Shown here: positions 25,318-35,015 of the stretch, in pieces
Position numbering within the stretch: the stretch's first letter is position 1
Layout: each line of letters starts with the position of its first letter
Origin: Metapseudomonas sp043392685
GTDB taxonomy: Bacteria > Pseudomonadota > Gammaproteobacteria > Pseudomonadales > Pseudomonadaceae
Assembly (NCBI GenBank): GCA_043392685.1
Contig: JBHZGM010000026.1
Length of the DNA stretch: 64,000 bases
Direction: 5' to 3' (one strand)
Program-made: the position numbers and the translations under genes
The notes under the pieces: model-generated
What the model was told of the DNA's origin: nothing
What the model saw: only the letters and a program-made list of their open reading frames with translations
Databases searched by the model: none

Positions 25318-25510
25318 TGGCCTTCCTTTATTAAGGCAAAGAGAGGATTCTAACCAATGGTCCCTGGACGCTGCAGCATGTGCGACGCGGGGAGTAGCGT
25401 ACCCGGATTTGATCTGGTAAGTTCGCCCGCTTGCAGCCGCAGGGCCGGTATGACCGGCGATGGACCATAATCCTGCGCAATGGATTAGAGAAAGTGAGAG
25501 GCGGCCATCC

Positions 25511-25954
25511 ATGCCCACCAATGCAAAACAACAGAACAGCCAGTTGATTCGTGGCTTCGTGCCCTACCAAGAGACCAAGGGCGAGGAGTACATGAGCGAC
25601 CGCATGCGCGCTCACTTCACCGACATCCTCAACAAATGGAAGCAGGAGTTGATGGAAGAGGTGGACCGTACCGTGCACCACATGCAGGACGAAGCGGCCA
25701 ACTTCCCCGATCCGGCCGACCGCGCCAGCCAGGAAGAAGAATTCAGCCTGGAACTGCGTGCCCGCGACCGTGAGCGCAAGCTGATCAAGAAGATCGACGA
25801 AACCCTCCAGCTGATCGAAGACAACGATTACGGCTGGTGCGACTCCTGCGGTGTAGAGATCGGCATCCGCCGTCTTGAAGCCCGCCCCACCGCCACCCTC
25901 TGCATCGACTGCAAGACCCTGGCGGAGATCAAGGAAAAGCAGCTCGGCTCCTGA
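25511..25954 (+). CDS. dksA: DksA, RNA polymerase-binding stringent response factor
   Basis: This 147-residue protein has a coiled-coil hairpin (residues about 35-110) with the tip acidic residues in DPADRASQEEE and a four-cysteine zinc finger (CDSCGVEIG ... CIDCK). DksA binds the secondary channel of RNA polymerase and with ppGpp lowers rRNA transcription and raises amino acid gene expression. The start MPTNAKQQ at 25511 is family-typical. A strong terminator follows and gluQ lies 52 bases downstream, as is common. Confidence 0.96.
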   Translation: MPTNAKQQNSQLIRGFVPYQETKGEEYMSDRMRAHFTDILNKWKQELMEEVDRTVHHMQDEAANFPDPADRASQEEEFSLELRARDRERKLIKKIDETLQLIEDNDYGWCDSCGVEIGIRRLEARPTATLCIDCKTLAEIKEKQLGS

Positions 25955-25961
25955 TGCCGAA

Positions 25962-25984
25962 ACGGGGCGCCAACGGCGCCCCGT
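25962..25984 (+). terminator. Terminator-like hairpin after dksA
   Basis: ACGGGGCGCC (25962-25971) pairs with GGCGCCCCGT (25975-25984) around AAC, followed by CGCTTT. The weak T tract may allow partial read-through into gluQ. Confidence 0.7.
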
Positions 25985-26006
25985 CGCTTTACAGGGCCTT
26001 GCTCCA

Positions 26007-26894
26007 ATGACGTCCCCTGCCTATATCGGGCGTTTCGCCCCCACGCCCAGCGGCTATCTGCATTTCGGCTCGCTGGTCGCCGCCCTCGCCTCCTACCTCG
26101 ACGCCCGCGCACAGGGCGGCCGCTGGCTGCTGCGCATGGAAGACCTCGACCCGCCACGGGAAGTCGAAGGCGCCCAGGCAGCGATCCTCCATACCCTGGA
26201 GAACTACGGCTTCGAATGGGACGGCGAAATGGTCCGCCAGAGCGATCGTCACGAGGCCTACGCCGAGGTGATCGAACGTCTCTTCGAGATGGGGCTGGCC
26301 TACGCCTGCACCTGCTCGCGCAAGCGACTGGAAGGGCATCAGGGGGTCTATCCGGGGTTCTGCCGCAATGCCGGGCACCCGCAGCACGACGCCGCCATCC
26401 GCATCCGCGTGCCGGAGCTGGAATACCACTTCATCGACCGCGTCCAGGGCGAATACCGCCAGCACCTGGGGCGGGAAGTGGGCGACTTCGTCATCCGCCG
26501 TCGTGACGGCCTGTATGCCTATCAACTGGCCGTGGTGCTGGACGATGCCTGGCAGGGCGTGACCGACATCGTCCGTGGCGCCGACCTGCTGGATTCCACA
26601 CCGCGCCAGCTCTATCTGCAGGAATTGCTGGGGTTCAGCCAGCCACGCTATCTGCATGTGCCGCTGATCATCCAGCCGGACGGCCACAAGCTGGGCAAGT
26701 CCTACCGCTCGCCGCCATTACCGGCCGACAGCGCCGGACCGCTGCTGACTCGAGCCCTGCGCGCCCTTGGCCAGGAGCCCCCAGCCGAACTGGCCGGGCA
26801 CAGTCCGCGCGAAGTGCTGGAATGGGGCATCACCCACTGGGACACCGGACGCATACCGCGGGTCCGGACCCTGGCCGAAGCACAGCTTCGCTAG
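26007..26894 (+). CDS. gluQ: Glutamyl-Q tRNA(Asp) synthetase
   Basis: This 295-residue truncated GluRS paralogue attaches glutamate to queuosine in the anticodon of tRNA-Asp. The HIGH-like motif is FAPTPSGYLHFGS and the KMSKS-like motif is KLGKS; there is no anticodon-binding domain. Zinc ligands include CTC, the tyrosine in GVYPGFC and the following Cys. It follows dksA, a conserved linkage. A small hairpin (about 26907-26929) lies between it and cbrX. Confidence 0.95.
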   Translation: MTSPAYIGRFAPTPSGYLHFGSLVAALASYLDARAQGGRWLLRMEDLDPPREVEGAQAAILHTLENYGFEWDGEMVRQSDRHEAYAEVIERLFEMGLAYACTCSRKRLEGHQGVYPGFCRNAGHPQHDAAIRIRVPELEYHFIDRVQGEYRQHLGREVGDFVIRRRDGLYAYQLAVVLDDAWQGVTDIVRGADLLDSTPRQLYLQELLGFSQPRYLHVPLIIQPDGHKLGKSYRSPPLPADSAGPLLTRALRALGQEPPAELAGHSPREVLEWGITHWDTGRIPRVRTLAEAQLR

Positions 26895-26954
26895 CCTCTC
26901 GCCCGCCGATGGTGCATTCGCTACCATCGCGGCAGACACGACGAGATTTGTGGC

Positions 26955-27131
26955 ATGTACATCTATCGACTGGTCCTGCTCCTGGTGGTGGGAATCTACC
27001 TGTTTTCCCCCGCCATCATGGATTGGTGGATCGACCCCAACGGCGCCTGGTACCGTCCCTACCTGCTGTGGCTGATCCTGATCGTGGTGACCTTCATTCT
27101 GCAGAGTCAACGCGATGCTGATGAGCTTTAG
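26955..27131 (+). CDS. cbrX: CbrX-like small membrane protein upstream of cbrA
   Basis: This frame of 58 codons encodes two hydrophobic segments (LVLLLVVGIYLF and LLWLILIVVTFIL) linked by a short loop with WWIDPNGAWYRPY. Its stop TAG (27129-27131) lies 17 bases inside cbrA, the arrangement described for cbrX in other Pseudomonas, where translation of the small gene is coupled to that of cbrA. The ribosome binding site is weak. A structural role in the CbrA membrane complex is inferred. Confidence 0.82.
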   Translation: MYIYRLVLLLVVGIYLFSPAIMDWWIDPNGAWYRPYLLWLILIVVTFILQSQRDADEL

Positions 27132-30069
27132 CCTCACCCAGCTGATCCTGATCAGCGCTGCCTACCTTCTGGCCCTGTTCGGCGTGGCCTGGCTCAGTGA
27201 CCGGGGCTTCGTCCCGCGCTGGATCATCCGCCACCCGCTGACCTACACCCTGTCCCTGGGCGTCTACGCCAGCGCCTGGGCGTTCTACGGCACCGTCGGC
27301 CTGGCCTACCAGTACGGCTACGGCTTCCTCGCCAGCTACCTCGGCGTATCAGGTGCCTTCCTGCTGGCGCCGGTGCTGCTCTATCCGATCCTGCGCATCA
27401 CCCGTACCTATCAGCTTTCGTCCCTGGCCGACCTGTTCGCCTTCCGCTTCCGCAGTACCTGGGCCGGTGCGCTGACCACGGTGATAATGATCATCGGCGT
27501 CCTGCCACTGCTGGCCTTGCAGATCCAGGCAGTGGCCGACTCCATCGGCATTCTCACCCGCGAGCCGGTGCACAACCGTGTCGCCCTGAGCTTCTGCGCG
27601 CTCATCACGCTGTTCACCATCCTCTTCGGCGCCCGCCATATCGCCACCCGCGAGAAGCACGCCGGCCTGGTGTTCGCCATCGCCTTCGAATCTGTGGTCA
27701 AGCTGGTGGCCCTTGGCGGCATCGGCCTCTACGCACTCTATGGGGTGTTCGACGGCCCGCGTGAACTGGAACTCTGGCTGTTGCAGAACCAGGCCGCGCT
27801 GTCCACCCTGCACACCCCGCTGCAGGAAGGCCCCTGGCGGACGCTGCTGCTGGTGTTCTTCGCTTCGGCGATCGTCATGCCGCACATGTACCACATGACC
27901 TTCACCGAGAACCTCAACCCGCGCGCCATGGTCAGCGCGAGCTGGGGTCTGCCGCTGTTCCTGCTGCTGATGAGCCTGGCCATCCCGCTGATCCTCTGGG
28001 CCGGCCTCAAGCTGGGCGCTACCACCAATCCGGAATACTTCACCCTTGGCCTCGGCATCGCCATGGACAACCCGGTACTGGCGCTGCTCGCCTACGTCGG
28101 CGGCCTGTCCGCCGCCAGCGGCCTGATCATCGTGCTGACGCTGGCGCTCTCCGGCATGGCCCTCAACCACCTGGTGCTGCCGCTCTACCAGCCACCGTCC
28201 GAGGGCAATATCTACCGCTGGCTGAAGTGGACCCGCCGCGCGCTGATCGCCTTCATCATCATGGCGAGCTACGGGTTCTACCTGCTGCTGGGGGCTGAGC
28301 AGGACCTGTCCAACCTCGGCATAGTCGCCTTCGTCGCCACCCTGCAATTCCTGCCGGGCGCGCTGTCAGTGCTCTACTGGCCGACCGCCAACCGCCGCGG
28401 CTTCATCGCCGGCCTGCTGGCGGGCTTCATCGTCTGGCTGCTCGCCATGCTGCTGCCCCTGGTGGGCAACCTGCAGGGCGTCTACCTGCCGCTGTTCAAT
28501 GCCATCTACGTACTCGACGACACCAGCTGGCACATCGCGGCCATCGCTTCCCTCGCGGCCAACGTGCTGATCTTCACCCTGGTTTCGCTCTTCACCGAAG
28601 CCAGCCCGGAAGAACGCAGCGCCGCCGAAGCCTGCACCGTGGACAACGTGCGCCGACCGCAGCGCCGCGAACTGCTGGCCAGCTCGCCCCAGGAGTTCGC
28701 CACTCAGCTGGCCAAGCCCCTGGGCGCCAAGACCGCACAGAAGGAAGTGGAACAGGCCTTGCGCGACCTCCACCTGCCCTTCGACGAACGCCGCCCCTAC
28801 GCCCTGCGCCGCCTGCGCGACCGCATCGAGGCCAACCTCTCCGGCCTGATGGGCCCCAGCGTGGCCCAGGACATGGTGGAAACCTTCCTGCCCTACAAAT
28901 CCGGCAGCGAGGGCTACGTCACCGAAGACATCCACTTCATCGAAAGCCGACTGGAGGACTACCACTCGCGCCTCACAGGCCTGGCGGCCGAACTGGACGC
29001 CCTGCGCCGTTACCATCGCCAGACCCTGCAGGAACTGCCGATGGGCGTCTGCTCCCTGGCCAAGGACCAGGAAATCCTCATGTGGAACCGCGCCATGGAG
29101 GAACTGACCGAGATTCCCGCCCAGCGCGTCGTGGGATCGCGCCTGCCCACCATCGCCGAACCCTGGAAGGGCCTGCTGGAAGGCTTCATCAACCTGCCCG
29201 ACGAGCACCTGCACAAACAGCGCCTGACGCTGGATGGCCAGGTCCGTGCACTTAACCTGCACAAGGCAGCGATCGAAGAACCCCTGGCCCCCGGCAGCAG
29301 CGGCCTGGTGCTGCTGGTGGAAGACGTGACCGACACCCAGCTGCTGGAAGACAAGCTGGTGCATTCCGAGCGCCTCGCTTCCATCGGCCGCCTGGCCGCC
29401 GGTGTCGCCCACGAGATCGGCAACCCCATCACCGGCATCGCCTGCCTGGCGCAGAACCTGCGGGAAGAGCGCGAGGGCGATACGGAGATCAAGGAACTCA
29501 GCAGCCAGATCCTCGAACAGACCAAGCGCGTCACCCGTATCGTCCAGTCCCTGATGAGCTTCGCCCATGCCGGCGGCCGCCAGCAGGCGAGCGAGCCGGT
29601 GTGCCTGGCCGAAGTGGCCCAGGACGCCATCGGCCTGCTCTCACTGAACAAGCGCAGCATCGAGGTGAGCTTCTTCAACCTCTGCGATCCGCATCATGTC
29701 GTCGAAGGCGATCCCCAGCGCCTCGCCCAGGTGCTGATCAACCTGCTGTCCAACGCCCGCGACGCCTCCCCTGCCGGCAGCGCCATCCGCGTGCGCAGCG
29801 AAGCGTCGGAACACACCGTCGACCTCATCGTCGAGGACGAAGGCAGCGGCATTCCGAAGGCGATCATGGACCGCCTGTTCGAACCCTTCTTCACCACCAA
29901 GGACCCAGGGAAAGGGACCGGCCTTGGCCTTGCACTGGTCTATTCGATCGTGGAAGAGCATTATGGACAGATAACCATCGAAAGCCCGGCCGACTCCGAA
30001 CAGCAGCGCGGCACCCGAATCAGGGTGACGCTGCCTCGTTTTGTCGAAGCGACATCCGCCGTGAGCTGA
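27115..30069 (+). CDS. cbrA: CbrA, transporter-fused sensor histidine kinase for carbon/nitrogen balance
   Basis: This 984-residue kinase starts with a sodium:solute-symporter-type domain of about 12-13 helices (residues 1 to about 490), then a STAC-like linker, a PAS-like segment (about 640-750), the phosphoacceptor His766 in GVAHEIGNP and an ATPase domain (LINLLSNARD, DEGSGIP, GTGLGLALVYS). It phosphorylates CbrB. In P. putida the symporter domain has been tied to histidine transport. ATG 27115 or 27121 may be used; both overlap cbrX. cbrB follows after 22 bases. Confidence 0.96.
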   Translation: MLMSFSLTQLILISAAYLLALFGVAWLSDRGFVPRWIIRHPLTYTLSLGVYASAWAFYGTVGLAYQYGYGFLASYLGVSGAFLLAPVLLYPILRITRTYQLSSLADLFAFRFRSTWAGALTTVIMIIGVLPLLALQIQAVADSIGILTREPVHNRVALSFCALITLFTILFGARHIATREKHAGLVFAIAFESVVKLVALGGIGLYALYGVFDGPRELELWLLQNQAALSTLHTPLQEGPWRTLLLVFFASAIVMPHMYHMTFTENLNPRAMVSASWGLPLFLLLMSLAIPLILWAGLKLGATTNPEYFTLGLGIAMDNPVLALLAYVGGLSAASGLIIVLTLALSGMALNHLVLPLYQPPSEGNIYRWLKWTRRALIAFIIMASYGFYLLLGAEQDLSNLGIVAFVATLQFLPGALSVLYWPTANRRGFIAGLLAGFIVWLLAMLLPLVGNLQGVYLPLFNAIYVLDDTSWHIAAIASLAANVLIFTLVSLFTEASPEERSAAEACTVDNVRRPQRRELLASSPQEFATQLAKPLGAKTAQKEVEQALRDLHLPFDERRPYALRRLRDRIEANLSGLMGPSVAQDMVETFLPYKSGSEGYVTEDIHFIESRLEDYHSRLTGLAAELDALRRYHRQTLQELPMGVCSLAKDQEILMWNRAMEELTEIPAQRVVGSRLPTIAEPWKGLLEGFINLPDEHLHKQRLTLDGQVRALNLHKAAIEEPLAPGSSGLVLLVEDVTDTQLLEDKLVHSERLASIGRLAAGVAHEIGNPITGIACLAQNLREEREGDTEIKELSSQILEQTKRVTRIVQSLMSFAHAGGRQQASEPVCLAEVAQDAIGLLSLNKRSIEVSFFNLCDPHHVVEGDPQRLAQVLINLLSNARDASPAGSAIRVRSEASEHTVDLIVEDEGSGIPKAIMDRLFEPFFTTKDPGKGTGLGLALVYSIVEEHYGQITIESPADSEQQRGTRIRVTLPRFVEATSAVS

Positions 30070-30091
30070 GACCGTCTAGAGAGCCGAATTA

Positions 30092-31519
<1,428 letters not shown>

Positions 31520-31566
31520 GCGCCCGGCGAGGGTGACACCAAGGGAACACAAAGGGTTCCCCGTGC

Positions 31567-31593
31567 TGTTACCCCGCCTAACATCACGTAACA
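31567..31593 (+). promoter_or_regulatory. CbrB upstream activating sequence for crcZ
   Basis: TGTTAC (31567-31572) and GTAACA (31588-31593) form a perfect inverted repeat with a 15-base spacer about 100 bases before the crcZ -24 element, a usual distance for an enhancer of a sigma-54 promoter. The right half-site overlaps the beginning of the cbrB terminator. Confidence 0.75.
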
Positions 31594-31632
31594 AAGCCGG
31601 GTCTAAAGGTAACGAAAACCCGGCTTTTTTTT
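31594..31632 (+). terminator. Terminator of cbrB
   Basis: AAAGCCGGGT (31593-31602) pairs with ACCCGGCTTT (31618-31627) followed by further T residues, giving an eight-base U tract. It separates cbrAB read-through from the independently initiated crcZ RNA. Confidence 0.85.
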
Positions 31633-31689
31633 GCCCTCCGCCCAGCCACCAATCCTCGCAAACCATTGATTTACAAGGAATCTTAAAAG

Positions 31690-31706
31690 TTGGCACGGCA
31701 TCTGCT
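31690..31706 (+). promoter_or_regulatory. Sigma-54 promoter of crcZ
   Basis: TTGGCAC-N5-CTGCT places the invariant GG at 31692-31693 and GC at 31704-31705, ten bases apart as sigma-54 requires. Transcription should begin about 11 bases downstream, near 31716. Confidence 0.88.
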
Positions 31707-31715
31707 TTATCTGCA

Positions 31716-32090
31716 GCACAACAACAATAACAAATGCTGAACCCCACAATAAAAACAAGACGTATCGACTCCAGCACAATAAAAACAATACGGCGGAGGC
31801 GCAGCTAACTGATTCTTTTGGAGAGGAGTTGCCATTGGGGCTTGCCCCACAGCCAGGCAGAGAACAACAAAAACTGCTTCCAAAGCAGCGCCAGTACTGG
31901 TTGGGTCACGGAATGATCACGGCACCATCAGCGTCCAAAGCAATCCGTTTGCTACTAACCCTCGATTGGAGGGCATATCCAGAGGTGAAGCACCTGCTGG
32001 AACGGGTCGAACAACAAAAACACCAAGCCCGACACAATAAAAACAAAGCACGCACCAATTTGGGGGGGAGCTCCGGCTCCCCCAGTAGCT
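31716..32090 (+). ncRNA. crcZ: CrcZ small RNA, Hfq/Crc antagonist
   Basis: The RNA begins GCACAACAACAATAACAA, as known CrcZ does, and carries six A-rich CA motifs that bind Hfq and Crc: 31720-31733, 31746-31759, 31776-31789, 31863-31874, 32010-32022 and 32034-32047. Three of these contain the identical 13-mer ACAATAAAAACAA. The RNA titrates Hfq/Crc and so lifts catabolite repression. The 3' end is set by a GC hairpin at 32064-32083; the exact end is uncertain. Short open frames inside have no ribosome binding sites. Confidence 0.92.
32064..32083 (+). terminator. Terminator hairpin of crcZ
   Basis: GGGGGAG (32064-32070) pairs with CTCCCCC (32077-32083) around CTCCGG. The downstream tract is T-rich but interrupted (TTTGCTCTCTTT), so the 3' end may be ragged. 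Confidence 0.65.
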
Positions 32091-32135
32091 TTGCTCTCTT
32101 TCAGTCCTTTTCTTCTCCATCCCCCCTCCCAGTGC

Positions 32136-32141
32136 TAGAAT
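32136..32141 (+). promoter_or_regulatory. Candidate -10 of pcnB
   Basis: TAGAAT lies 60 bases before the pcnB ATG and after the crcZ terminator. The -35 region is poor, so this is a weak call. Confidence 0.3.
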
Positions 32142-32202
32142 CCGCGGCCATCGTGCGCCCATATCCTTTTCTGGCCGTCCAATCCGCAAAACAGTGCATC
32201 CC

Positions 32203-33609
32203 ATGCTGAAGAAGCTGTTCCAGTCTTTCCGTTCACCCCTTCGCCGCGCCCAGCATCCGCGCAGCACTCCCGAAGTACTGGGCAACAATCAGCATTCGCT
32301 GCATCGTTCAGGCATCAGTCGCAATGCCGTGCTGGTCGTCGACCGCCTGCAGAAGGCCGGCTACCAGGCCTACGTCGTCGGCGGCTGTGTCCGCGACCTG
32401 CTGCTCAACCTGCGTCCCAAGGACTTCGACGTGGCCACCAATGCCACGCCCGAGCAGGTACGTGCCGAATTCCGCAATGCCCGGGTGATCGGCCGCCGCT
32501 TCAAGCTGGCCCATGTGCAGTTCGGCCGGGAAATCATCGAAGTCGCCACCTTCCGCGCCAACCACCCGCAAGGCGAGGACGAGGAAGACAGCAATCAGGC
32601 CGCACGCAACGAAAGCGGCCGCATCCTTCGCGACAATGTCTACGGCAGCCTGGAAGACGACGCCCAGCGTCGCGACTTCACCATCAACGCGCTGTACTAC
32701 GACCCCACCACCGAGCGCATCCTCGATTACGCCCACGGCGTCCACGACATCCGCAACCGCCTGGTGCGCCTGATCGGCATTCCCGAGCAGCGTTACCAGG
32801 AAGACCCGGTGCGCATGCTCCGCGCCGCGCGTTTCGCCGCCAAGCTGGACTTCGAGATCGAGAAGCACAGCGCCGCCCCCATTCGCCGACTGGCGCCGAT
32901 GCTGCGGGAAATCCCCGCCGCGCGCCTGTTCGACGAGGTGCTCAAGCTGTTCCTCGCCGGCAAGGCCGAGCGCACCTTCGAGCTGCTGGTGGAGTACGAC
33001 CTGTTCGCCCCGCTGTTCCCGGCCAGCGCCGCGGCCCTGGAACGCGACCCCGAATACACCGGCCGCCTGATTCGCCAGGCGCTGATCAATACCGACGAGC
33101 GCATTCGCCAGGGCAAGCCCGTTACCCCGGCCTTCCTCTTTGCCGCCCTGCTCTGGCCGGCCCTGCCCGCCCGCGCCGCGCAACTGCAGGAACGCGGCAT
33201 GCCGCCGATCCCGGCGATGCAGGAAGCGGCCCATGGCCTGATCATGGAACAGGTCCAGCGCACCGCCATTCCCAAGCGTTTCAGCATCCCGATCCGTGAA
33301 ATCTGGGACATGCAGGAGCGTCTGCCGCGCCGCCACGGCAAGCGTGCCGACCTGCTGCTGGAGAATCCACGCTTCCGCGCCGGTTACGACTTCCTCCTGC
33401 TGCGCGAAAGCGCCGGCGAGAAGACCGATGGCCTGGGTGACTGGTGGACGGACTACCAGGACGCCAGCGACAGCCAGCGCCGCAACATGATCCGCGAACT
33501 CAGCTCCAGGGACGAGCAACAGCCCAGTGGCCAGCGCCGCCGCCGCGGTGGCAGCCGTCGCCGTCGTGGCCCGCGCAGCGATGGCACACCCGACAATTCG
33601 GGCGAGTGA
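32203..33609 (+). CDS. pcnB: Poly(A) polymerase I
   Basis: This 468-residue class II nucleotidyltransferase adds 3' poly(A) tails that promote RNA decay. The nucleotidyl-transfer motif is GGCVRDLLLNLRPKDFDVATNAT, with the metal-binding Asp pair in KDFDV, followed by the head/neck region RRDFTINALYYD. The C-terminal tail is rich in arginine (GQRRRRGGSRRRRG), suited to RNA binding. ATG 32203 (MLKKLFQSF) is the family start; a GTG three codons earlier is possible. folK follows after two bases. Confidence 0.95.
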   Translation: MLKKLFQSFRSPLRRAQHPRSTPEVLGNNQHSLHRSGISRNAVLVVDRLQKAGYQAYVVGGCVRDLLLNLRPKDFDVATNATPEQVRAEFRNARVIGRRFKLAHVQFGREIIEVATFRANHPQGEDEEDSNQAARNESGRILRDNVYGSLEDDAQRRDFTINALYYDPTTERILDYAHGVHDIRNRLVRLIGIPEQRYQEDPVRMLRAARFAAKLDFEIEKHSAAPIRRLAPMLREIPAARLFDEVLKLFLAGKAERTFELLVEYDLFAPLFPASAAALERDPEYTGRLIRQALINTDERIRQGKPVTPAFLFAALLWPALPARAAQLQERGMPPIPAMQEAAHGLIMEQVQRTAIPKRFSIPIREIWDMQERLPRRHGKRADLLLENPRFRAGYDFLLLRESAGEKTDGLGDWWTDYQDASDSQRRNMIRELSSRDEQQPSGQRRRRGGSRRRRGPRSDGTPDNSGE

Positions 33610-33611
33610 TC

Positions 33612-34112
33612 ATGGAGCGCGTATACATCGGCCTCGGCAGCAATCTTGCCGATCCCGTCAGCCAGCTGCGCGGAGCCCTTGCGGCCCTGGGTGAACTACC
33701 CGGAACGCGCCTGGCGGCGGTTTCCTCGCTCTACGCCAGCGATCCCCTCGGTCCACCGGACCAGCCCCGCTATGTGAACGCCGTGGCTGCCCTGGATACC
33801 GACCTGGCGCCGCTGGAACTGCTCGACGCCCTGCAAGCCATCGAGCTGGCGCAAGGGCGTGTGCGCAAGGACGAGCGCTGGGGGCCGCGCACCCTGGACC
33901 TGGATATCCTGCTGTTCGGCCAGCACCAGCTCGATGAGCCGCGGTTACAGGTTCCGCACTACCATATGCACGCCCGCGCCTTCGTGCTCTATCCCCTGGC
34001 GGAGATTGCCGAAGACCTGCAACTGCCCGATGGGCGCCCGCTGCAGGTCCTGCTGGCCGCCTGCCCATTCGAAGGTCTCGAGCGCCTGCCCGACCTGGCG
34101 GTAACGCCGTAA
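33612..34112 (+). CDS. folK: 6-hydroxymethyl-7,8-dihydropterin pyrophosphokinase
   Basis: This 166-residue enzyme of folate synthesis transfers pyrophosphate from ATP to hydroxymethyldihydropterin. Family motifs are visible: GLGSNLADP at the start and RWGPRTLDLDILLFG, with the magnesium-binding Asp pair. ATG 33612 lies two bases past the pcnB stop, which implies co-translation. folP, the next pathway enzyme, is encoded about 28 kb away in this window. Confidence 0.95.
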   Translation: MERVYIGLGSNLADPVSQLRGALAALGELPGTRLAAVSSLYASDPLGPPDQPRYVNAVAALDTDLAPLELLDALQAIELAQGRVRKDERWGPRTLDLDILLFGQHQLDEPRLQVPHYHMHARAFVLYPLAEIAEDLQLPDGRPLQVLLAACPFEGLERLPDLAVTP

Positions 34113-34132
34113 CAGGTCGGTAACACCTGCAA

Positions 34133-34162
34133 TTGACTTCATGCCCCCCCATCGGGACTATA
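34133..34162 (+). promoter_or_regulatory. Candidate promoter of panBC
   Basis: TTGACT (34133-34138) and ACTATA (34157-34162) are separated by 18 bases, about 50 bases before the panB start. The -10 is imperfect. Confidence 0.35.
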
Positions 34163-34214
34163 GGCGTCCCGTTGCCCCGCGCCGGTGCAAACCGGCGCCG
34201 ATGAGGACGTTTTC

Positions 34215-35015
34215 ATGCCTGATGTGACCCTGACCACCCTGCAAGAGCTCAAGCTGAAAGGCGAGAAGATCGCCATGCTGACAGCCTACGACGCCACCTT
34301 TGCCCAGGCAGCCTGCCAGGCTGGCGTGGATGTGCTGCTGGTGGGCGACTCCCTTGGCATGGTCCTGCAAGGCCATGACAGCACCCTGCCGGTCAGCATG
34401 GCCGACATGGCCTACCACACCGCTGCCGTGAAGCGCGGCAACCAGGGCGCGCTGATCATCAGCGACCTGCCGTTCATGGCCTACGCCAACCTCGAGCAGA
34501 CCTTCGCCAACTGCGCCGCCCTGATGCAGGCCGGCGCGCACATGGTGAAGCTGGAAGGCGCCGCCTGGCTGGCCGAGCCCATCCGCCTGCTGGCCGAGCG
34601 CGGCGTCCCGGTCTGCGCCCATCTGGGCCTGACCCCACAAGCCGTGAACATCCTCGGCGGCTACAAGGTCCAGGGCCGCCAGGAAGCCCAGGCCCGCCAG
34701 CTGCGCGCCGACGCCATGGCCCTGGAACAGGCTGGCGCCGCCATGCTGCTGCTGGAGTGCGTACCCAGCGAGCTGGCCGCCGAAATCACCCAGTCGGTGA
34801 AGATCCCGGTGATCGGCATCGGCGCCGGCAGCGCCACCGATGGTCAGGTACTGGTCCTGCACGACATGCTCGGCCTGTCCCTCACCGGCCGCTCGCCCAA
34901 GTTCGTGAAGAACTTCATGGAAGGCCAGAGCAGCATCCAGGCTGCCCTTTCGGCCTACGTCCAGGCCGTCAAGGACGTTACCTTCCCCGCCGCCGAACAC
35001 GGATTCTCCGCATGA
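34215..35015 (+). CDS. panB: 3-methyl-2-oxobutanoate hydroxymethyltransferase
   Basis: PanB makes ketopantoate from 2-ketoisovalerate and methylene-tetrahydrofolate, the first committed step to pantothenate and coenzyme A. The 266-residue barrel shows AYDATFAQ and LVGDSLGMVLQGHDSTLPV, which hold the metal-binding Asp residues. ATG 34215 follows AGGACG. Its TGA overlaps the panC ATG (ATGA), coupling the two. Its substrate is shared with the ilv pathway encoded earlier in the window. Confidence 0.96.
   Translation: MPDVTLTTLQELKLKGEKIAMLTAYDATFAQAACQAGVDVLLVGDSLGMVLQGHDSTLPVSMADMAYHTAAVKRGNQGALIISDLPFMAYANLEQTFANCAALMQAGAHMVKLEGAAWLAEPIRLLAERGVPVCAHLGLTPQAVNILGGYKVQGRQEAQARQLRADAMALEQAGAAMLLLECVPSELAAEITQSVKIPVIGIGAGSATDGQVLVLHDMLGLSLTGRSPKFVKNFMEGQSSIQAALSAYVQAVKDVTFPAAEHGFSA

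Noticed and set aside
27115..28600. A separate sodium:solute symporter gene fused by frameshift to a kinase
   Set aside because: The frame is continuous into the kinase, and the symporter-kinase fusion is the normal CbrA architecture.
31716..32050. Repeated A-rich motifs considered as a CRISPR array
   Set aside because: The units are 10-14 bases, unevenly spaced and not palindromic; they match Hfq/Crc CA motifs in a known RNA.
31829..32209. Possible proteins inside the cbrB-pcnB gap
   Set aside because: The region is explained by CrcZ, with a sigma-54 promoter, CA motifs and a terminator; the frames lack ribosome binding sites.
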